NCBI GenBank assembly: GCA_020073345.1
Contig: JAIQFI010000022.1
Span: 1-64,000 of the forward strand
Direction of reading: 5' to 3'
From: Terriglobia bacterium
Lineage (GTDB): Bacteria; Acidobacteriota; Terriglobia; Bryobacterales; Bryobacteraceae
DNA: 64,000 bases
Positions 61,869 to 64,000 of this stretch are shown here, one piece after another; positions within the stretch are counted from its first letter, which is position 1, and each line of letters starts with the position of its first letter. The translations under genes and the position numbers were made by a program. The notes under the pieces were generated by a model. That model made no database searches, was not told the DNA's origin, and worked only from the letters and a program-made list of their open reading frames with translations.

Positions 61869-63179
61869 ATGTACGACATGGCTTACGTTCTTCGGTTTGC
61901 AATTGTTGCTTGCTTGACCGCTGTTCTTGCGCCCGTTTGGGCGCAGTCTGCGTTTACCGGTAATCCCCCCAAACCTAAACCGGCTTTTCCCCGGCAGACC
62001 GAAGCGCCGAAGCCGGCGCAGCCTTCGCCCGCGCTCAACGTGGAGACCATCACCAACCGCCTCAGCTCGCCGTTTGCGCTGGCTTTCCTTCCGGATGGTA
62101 ATTTCCTGGTTACCGAGAGCGGGGGCACCATGCGAATCGTGCGGCGGGACGGCGTCGTATCCGCGCCGTTGGCCGGGGTCCCCGACGTGAAGGCGGTCGC
62201 GGCGCAGGGCCTGCACGATGTGGTTCTGGATCCCGATTTCGCGCGCAACCGTACGCTTTACTTCAACTACTTCGCGCCACCTCCCGGCGAAGCTCCCGCG
62301 ATGTGGCCCGTCGAGTTTTTCTACGACAAGATCTGGAGCAAGTCCATAGCCGAGCGGCGAACGATGCAGATCGGAATGGAGCAGGCCGCGAGCGCCAAGC
62401 TGAGCGCCGACGGCCGGCGCCTGGAAGACGTCAAGATTCTAGCCGAAGGCGCCGAAAGGCGGATCGTGATTGCGCCCGACGGCAAGCTGCTCATCACGGG
62501 AGCGGACCGCTTCTTCTACTACGAAGCCGATTACGACGGCGAAGAGCACGACTTCACCGCCAATCCCGATCTCCGCCGGAATTTCTCGGGCCGCGTGCTG
62601 CGCATCAATCGCGACGGCTCGATTCCAGGCGATAATCCCTGGCTGAGCCGCGCAACGGTTCCCGCCGCCACCTTCGCGCATGGTCTACGCGATCCGGAGG
62701 GAGCGGCCATCAACCCGGCGACCGGCGAGCTGTGGGTGACCGATCACGGCCCGCAAGGCGGTGATGAGATCAATATTATCCGCTCGGGCAAGGACTACGG
62801 CTGGCCCGACGTCTCCTATGGCACGCAGTACGACGTGCGTCGCACCGACGGGCGTAAGAACGTCCCGGTAGGTAACGGGAAGGCTTCCATGCCGGGCGTC
62901 GAGGAGCCGGTGTACTGGTGGATCCCCGATATCGCTCCGTCGGGCATGATGTTCTACACGGGCAACTTATTTCCGGACTGGCGCGGCAACCTGTTCGTCG
63001 GCGGGCTGGAAGCGCGGTGCCTGGTCAGGCTGGTGCTCGACAAGAATGAAGTGGTGGCCGAAGAACGTTTGCTTCTGGACAGGAAGGAAAGTATCCGCGA
63101 CATCCGACAGGGTCCCGACGGCGCAGTTTACCTTCTTACGCGAAGCGGAAGCATTCTGCGCATTACACCCAAGCTCTGA
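61869..63179 (+). CDS. Exported PQQ-dependent sugar (glucose/sorbosone-type) dehydrogenase
   Basis: The 436-residue protein has a signal peptide (about 1-26, ending VWAQ). A six-bladed GSDH-type propeller follows: LSSPFALAFLPDGNFLVTES (about 65-84), GLHDVVLDPDFARNRTLYF (about 113-131), GLRDPEGAAINPATGELWVT (about 275-294) and GPQGGDEINIIRSGKDYGWP (about 297-316). The His in the second segment and the later DHGPQGGDE are catalytic/PQQ-site residues of soluble glucose dehydrogenase. A long insertion occurs at about 145-170 (PVEFFYDKIWSKSIAERRTM). The ATG at 61878 is a possible alternative. It oxidises a sugar in the periplasm; PQQ synthesis genes are not in this window. Confidence 0.9.
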   Translation: MYDMAYVLRFAIVACLTAVLAPVWAQSAFTGNPPKPKPAFPRQTEAPKPAQPSPALNVETITNRLSSPFALAFLPDGNFLVTESGGTMRIVRRDGVVSAPLAGVPDVKAVAAQGLHDVVLDPDFARNRTLYFNYFAPPPGEAPAMWPVEFFYDKIWSKSIAERRTMQIGMEQAASAKLSADGRRLEDVKILAEGAERRIVIAPDGKLLITGADRFFYYEADYDGEEHDFTANPDLRRNFSGRVLRINRDGSIPGDNPWLSRATVPAATFAHGLRDPEGAAINPATGELWVTDHGPQGGDEINIIRSGKDYGWPDVSYGTQYDVRRTDGRKNVPVGNGKASMPGVEEPVYWWIPDIAPSGMMFYTGNLFPDWRGNLFVGGLEARCLVRLVLDKNEVVAEERLLLDRKESIRDIRQGPDGAVYLLTRSGSILRITPKL

Positions 63180-63306
63180 AATCTGCGTCCAGGACGGCCG
63201 GTGGTGAAGTCGGAGTCCCATGCACCCACAGGAGACCGAGTAGGTATAAACTATCCAGTACGGCGTGCGATCTGCCGGGCAACCATGCGTTCAAAAAGGA
63301 GCGAAT

Positions 63307-64000
63307 ATGTGCGATCAGGATCATTTTGACGACGACCTAAAGCTATACGAGGCTCGGGGATTGGTAACCCGAAAACAATTCGGCATTATGCTGGGAGCAG
63401 GCATCGCCATGATGCTGCCGAAAGTCGCGAACGCGGTTACGGTGGTTGAATCGGAAGTGACCGTGAAGACGCCGGATGGCACCGCGGACTGCTACTTCGC
63501 GCATCCAGCGACGGGTACCGCCCCCGGCGTTCTCGTGTGGCCGGACATTTTCGGGCTGCGGCCGGCGTTCCGCAGTATGGGTAAGCGGCTCGCTGAATCG
63601 GGCTATTCGGTGCTGGTGGTGAATCCGTTCTACCGTAAACAGAAAGCTCCGACCGCGTCCAAGGGCGCCGCGACCCCAATCCAGGAACTGTTGCCGCTCG
63701 CGCAAGCTCTGAACGAGACGACCCACATGACGGATGCGAAGGCGTTCATTGCGTGGCTCGACCAGCAATCGTCGGTGGCCAAGAATCGGAAGATGGGCAC
63801 ACAGGGGTATTGCATGGGCGGCCCGATGGCGTTTCGTACCTCGGCCGCAGTTCCCGATCGCGTCGGAGCAGTCGCCTCCTTCCATGGCGGTGGACTCGTG
63901 GCGAATGGGGCGAACAGTCCGCATCTGCAGGCCTCGAAAACCAAGGCTCAGTTCCTCATCGCGATCGCGTCAAATGACGATATGCAAAGGCCCGATGAGA
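63307..64000 (+). CDS. Dienelactone-hydrolase-family protein, 3' end outside window
   Basis: The visible 231 residues start at ATG 63307 (AAAAAGGAGCG upstream). After a polar lead, a signal-like segment contains RKQFGIMLGAGIAMMLPKVA (about 22-41). The DLH alpha/beta-hydrolase domain follows: GVLVWPDIFGLRPAFRSMGK (about 75-94), the nucleophile elbow GTQGYCMGG (Cys in place of Ser, as in dienelactone hydrolase), and AVASFHGGGL. The catalytic Asp and His would be downstream of the window. It probably hydrolyses a lactone or ester outside the cytoplasmic membrane. Confidence 0.9.
   Translation, partial: MCDQDHFDDDLKLYEARGLVTRKQFGIMLGAGIAMMLPKVANAVTVVESEVTVKTPDGTADCYFAHPATGTAPGVLVWPDIFGLRPAFRSMGKRLAESGYSVLVVNPFYRKQKAPTASKGAATPIQELLPLAQALNETTHMTDAKAFIAWLDQQSSVAKNRKMGTQGYCMGGPMAFRTSAAVPDRVGAVASFHGGGLVANGANSPHLQASKTKAQFLIAIASNDDMQRPDE

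Noticed and set aside
1-64000. CRISPR arrays, rRNA genes, insertion-sequence transposases
   Set aside because: No regularly spaced repeats, rRNA core sequences or transposase motifs were seen on either strand.

Overview
This window is 64 kb of GC-rich bacterial chromosome. The gene families point to Acidobacteriota, probably a Solibacter/Bryobacterales-like soil organism. This is inferred from family content: an Oar-type TonB-dependent receptor with a carboxypeptidase-regulatory domain, DUF1592/DUF1552 and ankyrin secreted proteins, a Ser/Thr kinase with a TolB-like tail, BBP2 porins, a DUF2934 protein, and multihaem cytochrome/TPR proteins. No marker gene (rRNA, ribosomal protein) is present to confirm it.

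Layout. (1) 1-9.9 kb, ion homeostasis: the end of kdpA, then kdpB and kdpC, a terminator-like hairpin, a BBP2 porin, an MgtE magnesium transporter, two tandem KdpD-like proteins without a histidine-kinase domain, a membrane-anchored methyltransferase, and a small heat-shock protein with a DUF2934 segment. (2) 9.9-14 kb, a patchwork: a 3' piece of a tRNA-Phe gene, a serine recombinase, a charged hypothetical protein, a double PRC-barrel protein, a glycine-zipper lipoprotein, and a decayed tRNA-Lys-like piece. (3) 14-25 kb, mixed metabolism: two secreted VOC proteins, a luciferase-like oxidoreductase, a GH63-like glucosidase, rubrerythrin, an NHL-repeat protein, a frameshifted Ser/Thr kinase, and a c-type cytochrome whose reading frame is joined to a metallo-beta-lactamase-like fragment. 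(4) 25-31 kb, a leftward operon of ankyrin-repeat, DUF1592 (cytochrome-like) and DUF1552 proteins.

(5) 31-41.3 kb is a complete leftward nitrate-assimilation operon with tight or overlapping junctions. In transcription order it holds a DmsB/DmsC-type fusion, nitrate reductase, nirB, nirD, a NarK-type transporter, a porin and a hemD-like gene. Nitrate would enter through the porin and NarK and be reduced to nitrite and then ammonium. HemD would supply the siroheme precursor, and the fused membrane protein suggests the nitrate reductase draws electrons from quinol. Its 0.5 kb upstream region contains several strong dyads.

(6) 41.8-54 kb, envelope and secreted proteins: a CxxC-duplicated exported protein, a BNR-repeat protein with a lipoprotein partner, a 1263-residue TonB-dependent receptor ended by a clear intrinsic terminator, and two adjacent seven-haem cytochrome/TPR proteins. 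(7) 54-64 kb: a secreted protein with an internal duplication, a PanE-like dehydrogenase, an AEC transporter, kbl-tdh for threonine catabolism, an exported amidohydrolase, a PQQ-type sugar dehydrogenase with a tandem ATGT/ACAT dyad at its start codon, and a dienelactone hydrolase that runs off the end.

No CRISPR array, rRNA gene, intact tRNA gene or insertion sequence was seen. Starts were moved inward from the longest reading frame where a ribosome-binding site and signal peptide favoured it; this is stated in each entry.
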